DNA of 64,000 bases from Paenibacillus humicola (GCF_028826105.1 NZ_JAQGPL010000001.1:1080501-1144500); one strand, 5' to 3'; shown: positions 44,789 to 54,581, numbered from the stretch's first letter. Numbers and translations: made by a program. The notes: generated by a model from the sequence alone, not told the origin.

Positions 44789-46330
44789 ATGCGTAAAACG
44801 AACAAAGCGGCATCCGCTCTCCTGGCGGCGATGCTGATCTTGACCTCGCTGCTCGCAGGCTGCGGGGGCTCCGGCTCGAACGCGGCGGACGGGGACGGCT
44901 CCGCGAACGGAGCGAAGGCGGAAGGCTCGCAGCCGGCTGCCGGAAAGCCGGTCTTAAAAATGCTGCAGGGCTACGCCAAGCATAATTACGATACGCCGGT
45001 ATCCGATTTCCTCGAGCAGGCGACGGGGTATAAGGTGCAGTACGACAAGCTGCCGCAGGACAACGCCTCCGACAAGCTGAACCTGATCATGTCCTCCGGC
45101 GCGGATTACGACCTGGTGAAGGCCGGCAAGCAGGACTATTTCCGCTTCGCGCTGAACGGGGCGCTCACCGATCTGACCCCGCTCATTGACAAGTACGGGC
45201 CGAATATCAAAGCCGCAATTTCCGCGAAAAGCTTCGACGCCGTCAAGGTGGACGGCAAAATTTACGCCATTCCGGACCTGAATACGAGCTATGTCGGCGG
45301 CGGCGTCATGGTGCGGACGGACTGGCTGGAGAAGCTGAACCTGAAAATGCCGGCGACGCTGGACGAATTCACGGCTATGTTGAAAGCGTTTAAAGAGAAG
45401 GACCCTGCGGGCAACGGCAAGCAGAACATTTCGTTCACGATCGCCGGCACGCTGCCGATGGTCGACGGCATTCTCGGCGCTTTCGGACTGTACAATTCCT
45501 GGAATCCCGAGGACGGGAAGCTGGTGAGCCGCGCATTCGACCCGAAGCTGCGCGATTATTTAGCCTATATGAAATCGCTGTACGATCAAGGGCTGCTGGA
45601 CCCGGAATTCGCCACGAACAAGGAGGAAACCGCGGACGAGAAGTTTACGAGCGGCCGCGCCGGCGCGGAATTCGTACCGTGGTATAAAATCCCGACGCTC
45701 GACGAGGCGCTGAAGAAGAACGTCCCGGGCGCCAAATACGCTTATATTCCGTCGCTTGCCGGACCGGACGGGCAGAAGGGCTACGGCGTAGGCCAAGGCT
45801 TCGACTGGTACATGGTCGTGCCTACGACAGCCAAGCATCCGGAAGACGCGATCAAATACATCAACGCCACGCTCGACCCGGAAACGTTCAAGGAAATGTA
45901 CATCGGAAAAGAAGGGGTCGACTATAAAGTGGAGAACGGCCAATATTTGCCGATTCAGCCCGCCTTCTTCGACGACCGCGGCTATTCCAGCGATTATACG
46001 ATGGGCCGGGACGAGGCGCATTTTCTCGATTACTGGCAGGCTCGTCTGCGCAAAAGCGAGCCGATGTTCGACGCGTTCAAGCAAATCAATGATATCCCGG
46101 ACGAGATGAAGCAACCGGACGTGCTCGGCTTCTCCACCTTCCTTCCGAACCTGGCCCAGGACTCGCAGAAGCTCGACAACCTCGTGCGGGATTACAGCGT
46201 CAATGCGATTGTCGGCGGCGTGACGGACGGCGGGCTGAAGAATTTTCAGAACGAGTGGCTGCAGGCGGGCGGCGAAGCGACGGACAAAGAAGTGAACGAC
46301 TGGCACGCGAAATCGAACGAGCAGCAATAG
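44789..46330 (+). CDS. ABC transporter substrate-binding lipoprotein (family 1-like)
   Basis: This 513-residue extracellular solute-binding protein has a type II signal peptide with lipobox LLAGC, so the mature lipoprotein begins at C25. A Gly/Ser/Ala-rich linker follows, then a two-lobed binding domain (KPVLKMLQGYAKHNYDTPVSDFLEQATGYKVQYDKLP). The size and sequence fit LplA/YtcQ-type oligosaccharide binders. ATG 44789 follows GAAGGAGG; the open frame continues upstream in a different frame from the permease gene and is not coding. It would deliver a sugar to the two permeases. The ligand is unknown; no glycoside hydrolase is present to suggest one. Confidence 0.94.
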   Translation: MRKTNKAASALLAAMLILTSLLAGCGGSGSNAADGDGSANGAKAEGSQPAAGKPVLKMLQGYAKHNYDTPVSDFLEQATGYKVQYDKLPQDNASDKLNLIMSSGADYDLVKAGKQDYFRFALNGALTDLTPLIDKYGPNIKAAISAKSFDAVKVDGKIYAIPDLNTSYVGGGVMVRTDWLEKLNLKMPATLDEFTAMLKAFKEKDPAGNGKQNISFTIAGTLPMVDGILGAFGLYNSWNPEDGKLVSRAFDPKLRDYLAYMKSLYDQGLLDPEFATNKEETADEKFTSGRAGAEFVPWYKIPTLDEALKKNVPGAKYAYIPSLAGPDGQKGYGVGQGFDWYMVVPTTAKHPEDAIKYINATLDPETFKEMYIGKEGVDYKVENGQYLPIQPAFFDDRGYSSDYTMGRDEAHFLDYWQARLRKSEPMFDAFKQINDIPDEMKQPDVLGFSTFLPNLAQDSQKLDNLVRDYSVNAIVGGVTDGGLKNFQNEWLQAGGEATDKEVNDWHAKSNEQQ

Positions 46331-46346
46331 GAAGGAGCGAGGGAAC

Positions 46347-47948
46347 GTGTCCGGATTGACATTCGAAACGCTGCGATATTATCGTCCCCGGCAGGCGGAA
46401 AGCAACCCCGAAACCGTCCGCGCGGACGTGTGCATTTACGGCGGCAGCTCGGCGGGAGTCGCCGCCGCCCTGCAGGTGCGGCGCATGGGGCTGCGCGCGG
46501 TCATCGCCGGATTCGGCGAGCATCTCGGCGGTTTGTCCGCGGGCGGTCTCGGCCATACCGACATCGGCAATAAAGCCGCCATCGGGGGCATCGCCCGCGA
46601 ATTTTACACGGAGCTCGGCAGGCGGTACGCCGGTGACCGGAGGATTGACGGCGACGGCGCGATCTGGCAGTTCGAGCCTGGCGCCGCGGAACGGGTGTTC
46701 CGGGACTGGATTGCCGAAGCGGAAATTCCGGTCTATTACGGGCAGCACCTGGATGCCGCGATAACCGAAGGCGGCCGGATCAAGGCGATCCGCATGGAAA
46801 ATGGAAACGTCTTCGAAGCGCAGATGTTCATCGACGCTACGTACGAAGGCGATCTGATGGCCCGCGCGGGCGTAAGCTTCCATGTCGGAAGGGAATCCAA
46901 CGCCGTCTATAAGGAAACGTTGAACGGCATTCATTTCGGTCACCCGAACCACAATTTCAAAGCGTGGGTCGATCCTTACCGGGTGGAGGGAAAGCCGGAC
47001 AGCGGCCTTGCCTTCGGCGTGACGGCGGATCGCCCGGGCGTACAGGGAGAAGGCGACGCTTCCATCCAGGCTTACAACTTCCGCATCTGCCTGACGAACC
47101 GGCCGGACAACCGGCTGCCGGTTCCGATGCCGGCCGGTTACAACCCGGACCGCTATGTCCTGCTCGAGCGTTATATCCGTGCCGGCGTCTGGGACGCCCT
47201 GAAGCTGCTCGGGCATATGCCCGGAGGCAAGACGGATCTCAACAATTACGGTGCCGTCAGCACGGACTATATCGGGATGAATTACCGATGGCCGGAAGGG
47301 AGCTACGAGGAGCGGGAGCGGATTTTCCAGGATCATGTGAACTATACGGCCGGCCTCCTGTATTTTCTCGCGAACGACGAACGTATTCCCGCGCCGATCC
47401 GGACGGAAGCCGCGCAGTGGGGGCTGCCCGCGGACGAATACCCGCAGACCGGCCACTGGTCGCGCCAGCTGTATGTCCGGGAAGCCCGCCGGATGGTTTC
47501 CGGGCTGGTGATGACCGAACGCCACTGCCGGTTTTTCGAGACGGCGGACGATTCGGTCGGGCTGGCGGCGTATACGATGGATTCCCACAACTGCCGCCGG
47601 ATCGCGCTTGACGGCCGCTGCATCAACGAAGGCAATGTGGAGGTCCCGCCGTCCTCGCCGTATCCGATTTCGTACCGGGCGATCGTGCCGAAAGGCGAGG
47701 AATGCACAAACCTTCTCGTACCCGTTTGTCTGTCGGCATCCCATATCGCCTTCGGCTCGATTCGCATGGAGCCGGTATTCATGATTTTGGGCCAGTCCGC
47801 CGCGACGGTCGCCGTCTTGGCCGCCGAGTCCGGCTGCGCCGTTCAAGACGTGCCGTACCCGGAGCTGCGCAAACGGCTGCTCCAAGACCGTCAGGTATTG
47901 AATCCCGAAGCGGCGAAACACGCGAAAGGACCGGTGAACCCGCAATAA
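46347..47948 (+). CDS. FAD-dependent oxidoreductase (FAD_oxidored family), paralogue 2
   Basis: This 533-residue protein is a paralogue of the enzyme at 41225. Shared blocks are VCIYGGSSAGVAAALQVRRMGLRAVI, HLGGLSAGGLGHTDIGNKAAIGGIAREFYTELG, FIDATYEGDLMARAGVSFHVGRESNAVYKE, DLNNYGAVSTDYIGMNY and MTERHCRFFETADDSVGLAAYTMDSHN. GTG 46347 follows GAAGGAG, 16 bp after the binding protein gene, so it is in the same operon. The two paralogues bracket the transporter, suggesting two related oxidations of the imported compound. A very strong terminator follows. Confidence 0.88.
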   Translation: MSGLTFETLRYYRPRQAESNPETVRADVCIYGGSSAGVAAALQVRRMGLRAVIAGFGEHLGGLSAGGLGHTDIGNKAAIGGIAREFYTELGRRYAGDRRIDGDGAIWQFEPGAAERVFRDWIAEAEIPVYYGQHLDAAITEGGRIKAIRMENGNVFEAQMFIDATYEGDLMARAGVSFHVGRESNAVYKETLNGIHFGHPNHNFKAWVDPYRVEGKPDSGLAFGVTADRPGVQGEGDASIQAYNFRICLTNRPDNRLPVPMPAGYNPDRYVLLERYIRAGVWDALKLLGHMPGGKTDLNNYGAVSTDYIGMNYRWPEGSYEERERIFQDHVNYTAGLLYFLANDERIPAPIRTEAAQWGLPADEYPQTGHWSRQLYVREARRMVSGLVMTERHCRFFETADDSVGLAAYTMDSHNCRRIALDGRCINEGNVEVPPSSPYPISYRAIVPKGEECTNLLVPVCLSASHIAFGSIRMEPVFMILGQSAATVAVLAAESGCAVQDVPYPELRKRLLQDRQVLNPEAAKHAKGPVNPQ

Positions 47949-47963
47949 ACGGCGGGTTCGGTT

Positions 47964-48010
47964 CGTCCAGGCCATGTCGTTTCGACATGGCCTGGACGCT
48001 CTTTGTTTTT
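47964..48010 (+). terminator. Strong terminator between oxidoreductase and two-component genes
   Basis: CGTCCAGGCCATGTCG (47964-47979) and CGACATGGCCTGGACG (47983-47998) form a perfect 16-bp stem with a 3-nt loop, followed by CTCTTTGTTTTT. It ends the uptake operon and leaves only about 40 bp before the response regulator start. Confidence 0.92.
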
Positions 48011-48048
48011 CGGTACAAGGACGCAAAAAACGGTGAGGTGAACGGCAG

Positions 48049-49704
48049 ATGTACAGCATGATTATCGTGGACGACGAGCCTTCGACTCGTCTTGGGCTTT
48101 CGGAATGCGTCGACTGGAGCCGCTACGGCATCCGGGTGGCCGGCGAGGCCGATGACGGCGGCAGGGGCTGGGAGCTGTTCGAGGCGCTGCAGCCGGACAT
48201 CGTGGTTACCGACGTGAAAATGCCGGGCATGGACGGGATCGAGCTGGCCCGCCGGATCGCGTCAAGCGGCAGGAAAACCCACCTGATCTTCGTCAGCGGA
48301 TACGACGACGTCGATTACTTGAAATCCGCGCTGAAAACGGATGCGGCCGATTATATTCTGAAACCGATCGACCTGGCGGAGCTTGAAGACGTCATCGGGA
48401 AGGTCGTCGACCGGGCGGAGAAGGACCGGACCGTGCAGCGGCAGATGCAGGAGATGGAAAACAAGCTGCTGATGAGCATTCCGCTTTTGCGGGAAAAGTT
48501 CTGGACCCGTCTGATCCGGGGGACGGAGCGCAGCGCGAACGAGCTGTCGAAGCAGATGTCGTTTCTCGGCCTCGACTTTCCGATCGGCGGGGACTGCTGC
48601 GCGGTCATCATCCGCATCGACGACCAGGCCGTCGTGCTCAAGGATATGCCCGAACGGGACATCGAACTCTGCTCCTTCGCCGTTCAAAACATCTGCCTGG
48701 AGCTGCTTGGGCCCGGACTTGCGGGCTGCGTCCTGGAATACAACCGGGGCGAGTTCGTGGCCGTTGTGTCCCTGCGGTCCGAGGAGGACCGGGACACGTT
48801 GTACGCGCTGCTCAAAACAGTCAAGAAACAGCTGTGCGCTTTTCTGGGCCGATTCGCCGAAATCAGCCTCACCATCGGCTTGGGCGAAGTCGTGAGCCCG
48901 CTGACGGAGCTTCACGAATCGTACCGCATGGCGAGCGAGGCCGCTTCTCTGAAGCTGTTTCTCGGCAAAAACCATATTATCACGGTGGACCAGCTGGGAA
49001 ACGGCGGCAGCCCGGGCCACCGCCGGCTGTCCGAGCTGGCGGCGCAGACGGGGCCGGTGCTGAAGGCGGGGGACGCGGACAAGGTTTCGCAGTACGCCGG
49101 CGAACTGTTTGCCGAGCTGTCGCGCTGCCGTTCCGTTCGCCTGAAATCGTGCCAAACGATTTGCCTGGAAACTTTGTTAAGCGCCTCCAAGCTGCTCATC
49201 GACCTTAATTTGCAGGACGAAGCATTGGAGCGGGAAGAGAGGGAACTGCGCGCAACGCTCTTCGAGCTCGAGACGCTGCAGGATATGCAGGCGCGAATCG
49301 AGGCTTATTTGCTCCGCGCATGCCGCCTTGTCGCCCGGATGAAGCTGCAAAAGTCTAGCCGCCTGATCGAAACGGTGAAGCGCCTGATTCACGAACGTTA
49401 TTCGACAAACCTGACCATTAAGGAAATTGCGGCGGAGGTCTATCTGACGTCCACGTATATCTGCCTGCTGTTCAAACAGGAAACCGGCGAAACGATTAAC
49501 GAATACCTGACGCGAGTCCGCATGGAGAAAGCCAAAGAGCTGCTGGAGATCGCCGGCACGAAGCTGTACGATATCTGCTTCGCCATCGGCTATGCGGAGC
49601 CGGGCTACTTCAGCAAGCAGTTTAAGAAATACTGCGGGCTCAGTCCGAGCGAATACCGCGAGCGGGCTCTCGCTTCGCTGCGATCGGGGCTGGACGGAAG
49701 GTGA
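48049..49704 (+). CDS. YesN-type response regulator, REC plus AraC
   Basis: This 551-residue regulator has an N-terminal receiver domain (MIIVDDEPSTRLGLSECVDW) with phospho-acceptor D55 in VVTDVKMPGMDG, a long middle region (150-430), and two C-terminal AraC helix-turn-helix motifs (LTIKEIAAEVYLTSTYICLLFKQETGETINEYLTRVRMEKAKELL and KLYDICFAIGYAEPGYFSKQFKKYCGLSPSEYR). It should activate the neighbouring uptake operon on phosphorylation by the kinase whose gene follows. ATG 48049 follows GGTGAGGTG. The order regulator-then-kinase is common in Paenibacillus. Confidence 0.94.
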   Translation: MYSMIIVDDEPSTRLGLSECVDWSRYGIRVAGEADDGGRGWELFEALQPDIVVTDVKMPGMDGIELARRIASSGRKTHLIFVSGYDDVDYLKSALKTDAADYILKPIDLAELEDVIGKVVDRAEKDRTVQRQMQEMENKLLMSIPLLREKFWTRLIRGTERSANELSKQMSFLGLDFPIGGDCCAVIIRIDDQAVVLKDMPERDIELCSFAVQNICLELLGPGLAGCVLEYNRGEFVAVVSLRSEEDRDTLYALLKTVKKQLCAFLGRFAEISLTIGLGEVVSPLTELHESYRMASEAASLKLFLGKNHIITVDQLGNGGSPGHRRLSELAAQTGPVLKAGDADKVSQYAGELFAELSRCRSVRLKSCQTICLETLLSASKLLIDLNLQDEALEREERELRATLFELETLQDMQARIEAYLLRACRLVARMKLQKSSRLIETVKRLIHERYSTNLTIKEIAAEVYLTSTYICLLFKQETGETINEYLTRVRMEKAKELLEIAGTKLYDICFAIGYAEPGYFSKQFKKYCGLSPSEYRERALASLRSGLDGR

Positions 49705-49711
49705 CGCGCGG

Positions 49712-51544
49712 ATGAACGGACTGCAAGCCTTGAAGCGCACGGGCGCCATCGTCCGCATCAGCCGCAAAATCGCGGCGGCTTATGTGCTGCTTGTTTTTTT
49801 GCCGACCTGCCTGCTGACGTATTTGTATTACGAACGGACGTCCGGTCTGCTCGAGAAAGAGGTGACGAACTCCATGCTCCAGGCGATCCGGCAGGTGGAG
49901 ATCAACATTTCGTACCGGCTTTCCAAAATCGGGGAGCTGTCCGACATTTTGATCATGAACCAGGATTTTTTGCAAAATCTGGCCGGATCCCCGCACGAAA
50001 CCGTGCTTCGCCAGCTGCAGGAGCAGAAGAAGCTGTCGCAGCTGATCAATTCGATCCAGAGCAACGACGAAATTTATCGGGTGCGCCTCTTTGTGAACGA
50101 TACGAAAATGTATGCCTCGGAGCATGTCAATTTTTTCAGTCTCGAGGAGATCGAAGGGGAGAGCTGGTACCGGGAGGTTGCGGCGAAGCAGGGCGGTATC
50201 GTCTGGCTGCCGACCCGCAGGCAGCATTATTTGGGTGACGACGAAGGGAAATACGTGCTCTCGTGCGCCCGGATCGTCAAAGACCCGGACAATTTTCACC
50301 ACATTCTCGGCGTGCTCGTGCTGGACGTGCCGGAAAATCTGCTGCATGGCATCCTGAACCAGGTCGATTTTTTCCATTCGTCGCGAAGCGCCTTCATCCT
50401 GGATGACGGGGGACGGGCGGTATCCTACGACGATAAAGGCATGATCGGGAAGCCGCTGCTTCCGGCAGGAGAGCTTGGACGCATTCGCACTTCCAAAGAG
50501 GGCGTCGAACGGACCGGCGACGGACGCGGCGGCGTGTACGACATTTACGAAAGCATACCGGCTGCCAATTGGAAAATCGTTGCGGAAATTCCGCGAAAAG
50601 CGATTACGAAGGGCAATTTGACCTCCACCTCCACGACCGCGCTCATCCTGGTGACGGGCGGCTTGCTGCTGTTTCTGTTCGCGGCTTTTGCCATCTTCGC
50701 CACCGTAACGGAAAGCATGGTACGCCGCGTCAGGCAGATTGCCTCGATGGTGAAGGAGGAAGGGATCGAGCTGCTGGAGGGTCAGGTCCCGCTGCAGGGA
50801 GGCGCTTTTCTCCGGCTGGAAAAAAGCGTACAGGGCATGATCGACACGATGAAGCACTACATGGAGGAATACTATAGCTCGAAGGCAAAAGAAAGGGAAG
50901 CCGAGCTGCGGGCGCTGCAGGCGCAAATCAATCCGCATTTTCTCTATAACACGCTCGAGACGATCAATTGGATGGCGATCCGCAGGGGCGCCGGCGAAAT
51001 CAGCTCGATGCTGAATGCGCTTGCCCAATATTTCCGGTTGAGCTTAAGCCGCGGCAGGGACGTCCTGACGTTGCGGGACGAGCTGACGCTGGCCCAGGCC
51101 TATATGAACATCCAGATGAACCGTTTTCCGGGCTGCTTCCGGTTCGAGGTCGACGTCTCCGACGAACTGCTGCCGCTGAAGATTCCGAAAATAACGCTGC
51201 AGCCGCTGATCGAGAACTCGATTTTGCACGGCATCCGCGAGAAGGACGGCAAGAAAGGCGTCATCCGCATTACGGGAGAGCTGCTGGCGGACCGGAAATA
51301 CATGCTCTGCGTCGAGGACGACGGGATCGGAATGACCGCCGGGCAGCTTGACCGGCTGACGGGAGCGGACGGGGCAACCGGCGGCTACGGGCTGTACAAC
51401 GTGAACGAACGGATCCGGCTGTTCTGCGGGCCGGACTGCGGCATTACGCTGCATTCCGTTCCGGGGAAGGGTACCCGGGCCGTGATCGTGCTCTGCGGCG
51501 ATCCGCCGCCGCAGCGGACGGCGGGCGGGAGAACGCCTGCGTAA
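49712..51544 (+). CDS. YesM-type sensor histidine kinase
   Basis: This 610-residue membrane kinase has segments at about 20-40 and 308-332 bracketing an extracytoplasmic sensor domain, then a HAMP-like linker. The His_kinase domain shows QAQINPHFLYNTLETINWMAIRRG with H409 as phospho-acceptor; the ATPase domain shows PLIENSILHGI and VEDDGIGM. ATG 49712 lies 7 nt after the regulator stop and follows GGAAGGTG. It probably senses the external sugar, perhaps through the lipoprotein, and signals to the YesN-type regulator. Confidence 0.94.
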   Translation: MNGLQALKRTGAIVRISRKIAAAYVLLVFLPTCLLTYLYYERTSGLLEKEVTNSMLQAIRQVEINISYRLSKIGELSDILIMNQDFLQNLAGSPHETVLRQLQEQKKLSQLINSIQSNDEIYRVRLFVNDTKMYASEHVNFFSLEEIEGESWYREVAAKQGGIVWLPTRRQHYLGDDEGKYVLSCARIVKDPDNFHHILGVLVLDVPENLLHGILNQVDFFHSSRSAFILDDGGRAVSYDDKGMIGKPLLPAGELGRIRTSKEGVERTGDGRGGVYDIYESIPAANWKIVAEIPRKAITKGNLTSTSTTALILVTGGLLLFLFAAFAIFATVTESMVRRVRQIASMVKEEGIELLEGQVPLQGGAFLRLEKSVQGMIDTMKHYMEEYYSSKAKEREAELRALQAQINPHFLYNTLETINWMAIRRGAGEISSMLNALAQYFRLSLSRGRDVLTLRDELTLAQAYMNIQMNRFPGCFRFEVDVSDELLPLKIPKITLQPLIENSILHGIREKDGKKGVIRITGELLADRKYMLCVEDDGIGMTAGQLDRLTGADGATGGYGLYNVNERIRLFCGPDCGITLHSVPGKGTRAVIVLCGDPPPQRTAGGRTPA

Positions 51545-51634
51545 GAGCCGAAACGCGGGGGACGCCGCAGGCGTAAGTCAAGACGAGACGGTGCTGATAT
51601 TTTCGCAAAAGCCGTTCGACCGGAAAAACGTCTG

Positions 51635-51829
51635 TCAGCGTTCCTTTTTTCGCACCTGCTTATGTCGGTTTTCCGCCCATTCTTTGGCCTGCGAGGTGGC
51701 GATGGCGATCGCCCGCCCTTCCTCGCAGCCGTCCTCCAGCAGCGCGTTGGCGATTTCGACCGCTTTGGCGCGAACGGGAGCGGTGAAATTTTTGAGCGAA
51801 TCGGGATAATCGTCCTTCGTCCATGGCAT
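51635..51829 (-). CDS. small conserved protein, MPWTKDDYPxS type
   Basis: This 64-residue protein starts at ATG 51829 behind GGAGG on the minus strand. Its sequence, MPWTKDDYPDSLKNFTAP then VRAKAVEIANALLEDGCEEGRAIAIATSQAKEWAENR, belongs to a widespread family of short proteins seen alone or at the end of general-stress proteins such as B. subtilis YdaT. A longer open frame on this strand (to 53290) is antisense to fumC and not used. The function is unknown. It is convergent with the kinase gene. Confidence 0.8.
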   Translation of the reverse strand: MPWTKDDYPDSLKNFTAPVRAKAVEIANALLEDGCEEGRAIAIATSQAKEWAENRHKQVRKKER

Positions 51830-52003
51830 AAAGCGCGCCTCCTTCGCAAATAGTGGTGATATAGTCATTATTAGACGTTTTGCCTCCGGGCCAAACAGGG
51901 CCTGGCCCCTTAGGAAGCTGCCGGAGGCGGCCGGATGCGCCTGTACGCACCCGAGGAATCGTTTCAAGGCTTGGATCATACACCGGAAAAAGGAGCGGCT
52001 GAC

Positions 52004-53398
52004 ATGACGAATACCCGTACGGAAAAAGATTCGATGGGCACGATCGAGGTGCCGGCCGAGCGGATGTGGGGCGCGCAGACGCAGCGCAGCCTGCAGAACT
52101 TCAAAATCGGCACGGAAAAAATGCCCCCGGCGCTCATTCGCGCATTCGCTTACTTGAAGAAAGGCGCGGCGCTGGCCAACAAGCAGCTCGGGAAGCTGGA
52201 AGCGGACAAGGCGGACGCCATCGCCGCCGCGGCCGACGAGGTGCTCGGCGGCCGCTGGCCGGACGAGTTTCCGCTGGCGGTCTGGCAGACGGGGAGCGGC
52301 ACGCAGACGAACATGAACGTCAACGAGGTGCTCGCCCGGCGCGCGCAGCAGCTGCTGGCGGAGAAAGGCGCCGCCGGCGCGCGCGTGCACCCCAACGACG
52401 ACGTGAACCGGTCGCAGAGCTCCAACGACACGTTTCCGACCGCCATGCATATCGCCGCGCTGCTTGCCGTTCACGACGAGCTCCTGCCGGCGATCGGGCG
52501 GCTGAAGGCGACGCTGCAGGCCAAAAGTGAAGCGTTCGCGGACGTGGTCAAAATCGGCCGCACCCATCTGCAGGATGCGACCCCGCTGACGCTGGGCCAG
52601 GAAATCAGCGGCTGGGTGCGCATGCTGGACAAGGGCGAGCGGAACATCCGCGCCAGCAGCGAGGAGCTGCGCGAGCTGGCGATCGGCGGGACGGCCGTCG
52701 GCACGGGGCTGAACGCGCATCCCGAATTCGGGGACCGGGCGGCGGCGGCGATCGGCCGGTTGACGGGGCAAACGTTCGTCAGCGCATCGAACAAATTTCA
52801 GGCGCTGACAAGCCACGACGAGCTCGTGTTCGTCCATGGCGCATTCAAGGCGCTTGCCGCGGATCTGATGAAGATCGCCAACGACGTCCGCTGGCTGGCG
52901 AGCGGACCGCGCAGCGGCATCGGCGAAATCCGCATCCCGGAAAACGAGCCGGGCAGCTCGATCATGCCGGGCAAGGTGAATCCGACGCAGAGCGAGGCGC
53001 TCACGATGGTCGTCTGCCAGGTGATGGGCAACGACGCGGCGATCGGCTTCGCCGCCAGCCAGGGCAATTTCGAGCTGAACGTGTTCAAGCCAGTCATCAT
53101 CCACAATTTCCTGCAGTCGGCCCGGCTGCTCGCGGATGCGATCGTTTCCTTCGACGAGCACTGCGCCGCCGGCATCGAGCCGAACCGGGAGACGATCGCC
53201 CGGCATGTGGAGCGTTCGCTCATGCTCGTAACGGCGCTGAACCCGCATATCGGCTACGAGAACGCGGCGGCGATCGCCAAGGCCGCCCATAAGGAAGGGC
53301 TCACGCTGCGCGAGGCGGCGATCCGATCCGGGCTGATCTCGGCGGACAAGTTCGACGAGGTCGTCCGCCCCGAGGAGATGATCCGGCCGAAGGCGTAA
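52004..53398 (+). CDS. fumC: class II fumarate hydratase
   Basis: This 464-residue class II fumarase interconverts fumarate and malate without an iron-sulfur cluster. Motifs are [22 protein letters not shown] at the N-terminus, [16 protein letters not shown], the active-site [13 protein letters not shown] and [17 protein letters not shown], and the superfamily signature [16 protein letters not shown] 52004 follows AGGAGCGG. It seems monocistronic, although no clear terminator was found in the 220 bp behind it. Confidence 0.97.
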   Translation: MTNTRTEKDSMGTIEVPAERMWGAQTQRSLQNFKIGTEKMPPALIRAFAYLKKGAALANKQLGKLEADKADAIAAAADEVLGGRWPDEFPLAVWQTGSGTQTNMNVNEVLARRAQQLLAEKGAAGARVHPNDDVNRSQSSNDTFPTAMHIAALLAVHDELLPAIGRLKATLQAKSEAFADVVKIGRTHLQDATPLTLGQEISGWVRMLDKGERNIRASSEELRELAIGGTAVGTGLNAHPEFGDRAAAAIGRLTGQTFVSASNKFQALTSHDELVFVHGAFKALAADLMKIANDVRWLASGPRSGIGEIRIPENEPGSSIMPGKVNPTQSEALTMVVCQVMGNDAAIGFAASQGNFELNVFKPVIIHNFLQSARLLADAIVSFDEHCAAGIEPNRETIARHVERSLMLVTALNPHIGYENAAAIAKAAHKEGLTLREAAIRSGLISADKFDEVVRPEEMIRPKA

Positions 53399-53539
53399 AG
53401 AAGCGGGGCGGCGAGGACGGGCTCCCGCTTCGCATGCGCTCCGGCGGTGATTGTCTCCGGCCGCCGGCGCGGCATTCGCCCCAGCCGCACGGGATGGCGG
53501 AAAAAGGCGGCAATGCTCGCGGTCCGGCGCAAAATGGCT

Positions 53540-53568
53540 TTGCGTAAACCGCTCTTTTCAAGTATGAT
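53540..53568 (+). promoter_or_regulatory. Promoter of DRE-TIM aldolase gene
   Basis: TTGCGT at 53540-53545, a 17-bp spacer, TATGAT at 53563-53568. The start codon is 51 nt further. Confidence 0.65.
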
Positions 53569-53618
53569 GAATAGAAAAGAAAAGTCAGGTACTGGCTGTC
53601 AAAGGAGCATTTTCGCAC

Positions 53619-54581
53619 ATGAATTCGAAAACCGGTCATTGCAAGATCGTCGACTGCACGATTCGCGACGGCGGACTCGTCAACAATTGGGATTTCAGCG
53701 TCGAGTTCGTGCAGCATCTGTATGCCTGCCTGAACGATGCGGGCGTCGACTACATGGAGGTCGGCTACAAAAATTCGCCGAAGCTGCTGAAGGGCGCCGA
53801 ATCCGCGGGCCCGTGGCGGTTCCTCGACGACGAGTTTCTGCGCAAGGTCATTCCGCAGAAGCTGAACACGAAGCTGTCCGCGCTCGTCGATGTGGGCCGC
53901 GTGGACGAGAACGACATTTTGCCGCGCGAACAGAGCCTGCTCGACCTGATCCGCGTCGCCTGTTATATCCAGGATGTGGACAAGGCGCTTGAGCTGGTCC
54001 AGCTGTTCCACGACCGCGGCTACGAGACGACGCTGAATATTATGGCGCTGTCGAACGTCATGGAAAATCAGCTGGAGGAAGCGTTCGAGCACATCGCGGC
54101 AAGCGTCGTCGACGTCGTCTACGTCGTCGATTCGTACGGCAGCCTCGACCCGAACGACTACACCTATCTTGTCGATAAGTTCCGGAAGCATCTGCCGAAC
54201 AAACGGCTCGGCGTGCATACGCACAACAACATGCAGCTGGCTTTCGCCAACACGCTCATCTCCGCCGAGAAAGGCGTCGAGCTGCTGGACGCATCGGTAT
54301 ACGGCATGGGCCGCGCGGCGGGCAACTGCCCGACGGAGCTGCTTGTGGCACACTTGAAGAATACGAAGTACAACGTCCGTCCGGTGCTGGACATGATCGA
54401 GAAGTATATGATTCCGCTCCGCGAGAAGGAAGAGTGGGGCTATATCATTCCGTACATGATTACCGGCATGCTGGACGAGCATCCGCGGTCGGCGATGACG
54501 CTGCGCGATTCGGCCGACAAGGACAAATGCGTCGATTTTTACGACAAGCTGACGACGCCTGAAGTGCTGCACAGCAAATAG
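53619..54581 (+). CDS. DRE-TIM metallolyase-family aldolase, uncharacterised
   Basis: This 320-residue protein has the HMG-CoA-lyase/4-hydroxy-2-oxovalerate-aldolase type TIM barrel. The metal and proton-shuttle motif is DCTIRDGGLVNNWDFS at residues 11-26, DSYGSLDP follows a middle strand, and the metal-binding HTHNNMQLAFANTL is at about 200. It lacks the C-terminal domain of isopropylmalate synthases, and no acetaldehyde dehydrogenase partner is adjacent. A retro-aldol role on an oxo acid is likely; the substrate is unknown. It has its own promoter and lies between fumC and a LutR-like regulator. Confidence 0.85.
   Translation: MNSKTGHCKIVDCTIRDGGLVNNWDFSVEFVQHLYACLNDAGVDYMEVGYKNSPKLLKGAESAGPWRFLDDEFLRKVIPQKLNTKLSALVDVGRVDENDILPREQSLLDLIRVACYIQDVDKALELVQLFHDRGYETTLNIMALSNVMENQLEEAFEHIAASVVDVVYVVDSYGSLDPNDYTYLVDKFRKHLPNKRLGVHTHNNMQLAFANTLISAEKGVELLDASVYGMGRAAGNCPTELLVAHLKNTKYNVRPVLDMIEKYMIPLREKEEWGYIIPYMITGMLDEHPRSAMTLRDSADKDKCVDFYDKLTTPEVLHSK

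Noticed and set aside
45377..45392. TTGAAAGCGTTTAAAG, cre-like sequence
   Set aside because: It lies inside the solute-binding protein coding region and spells conserved codons (LKAFK); no evidence of function.
51635..53290. 551-codon minus-strand frame
   Set aside because: Only the last 64 codons (from ATG 51829 with its own Shine-Dalgarno) encode a recognisable protein; the rest is antisense to fumC.
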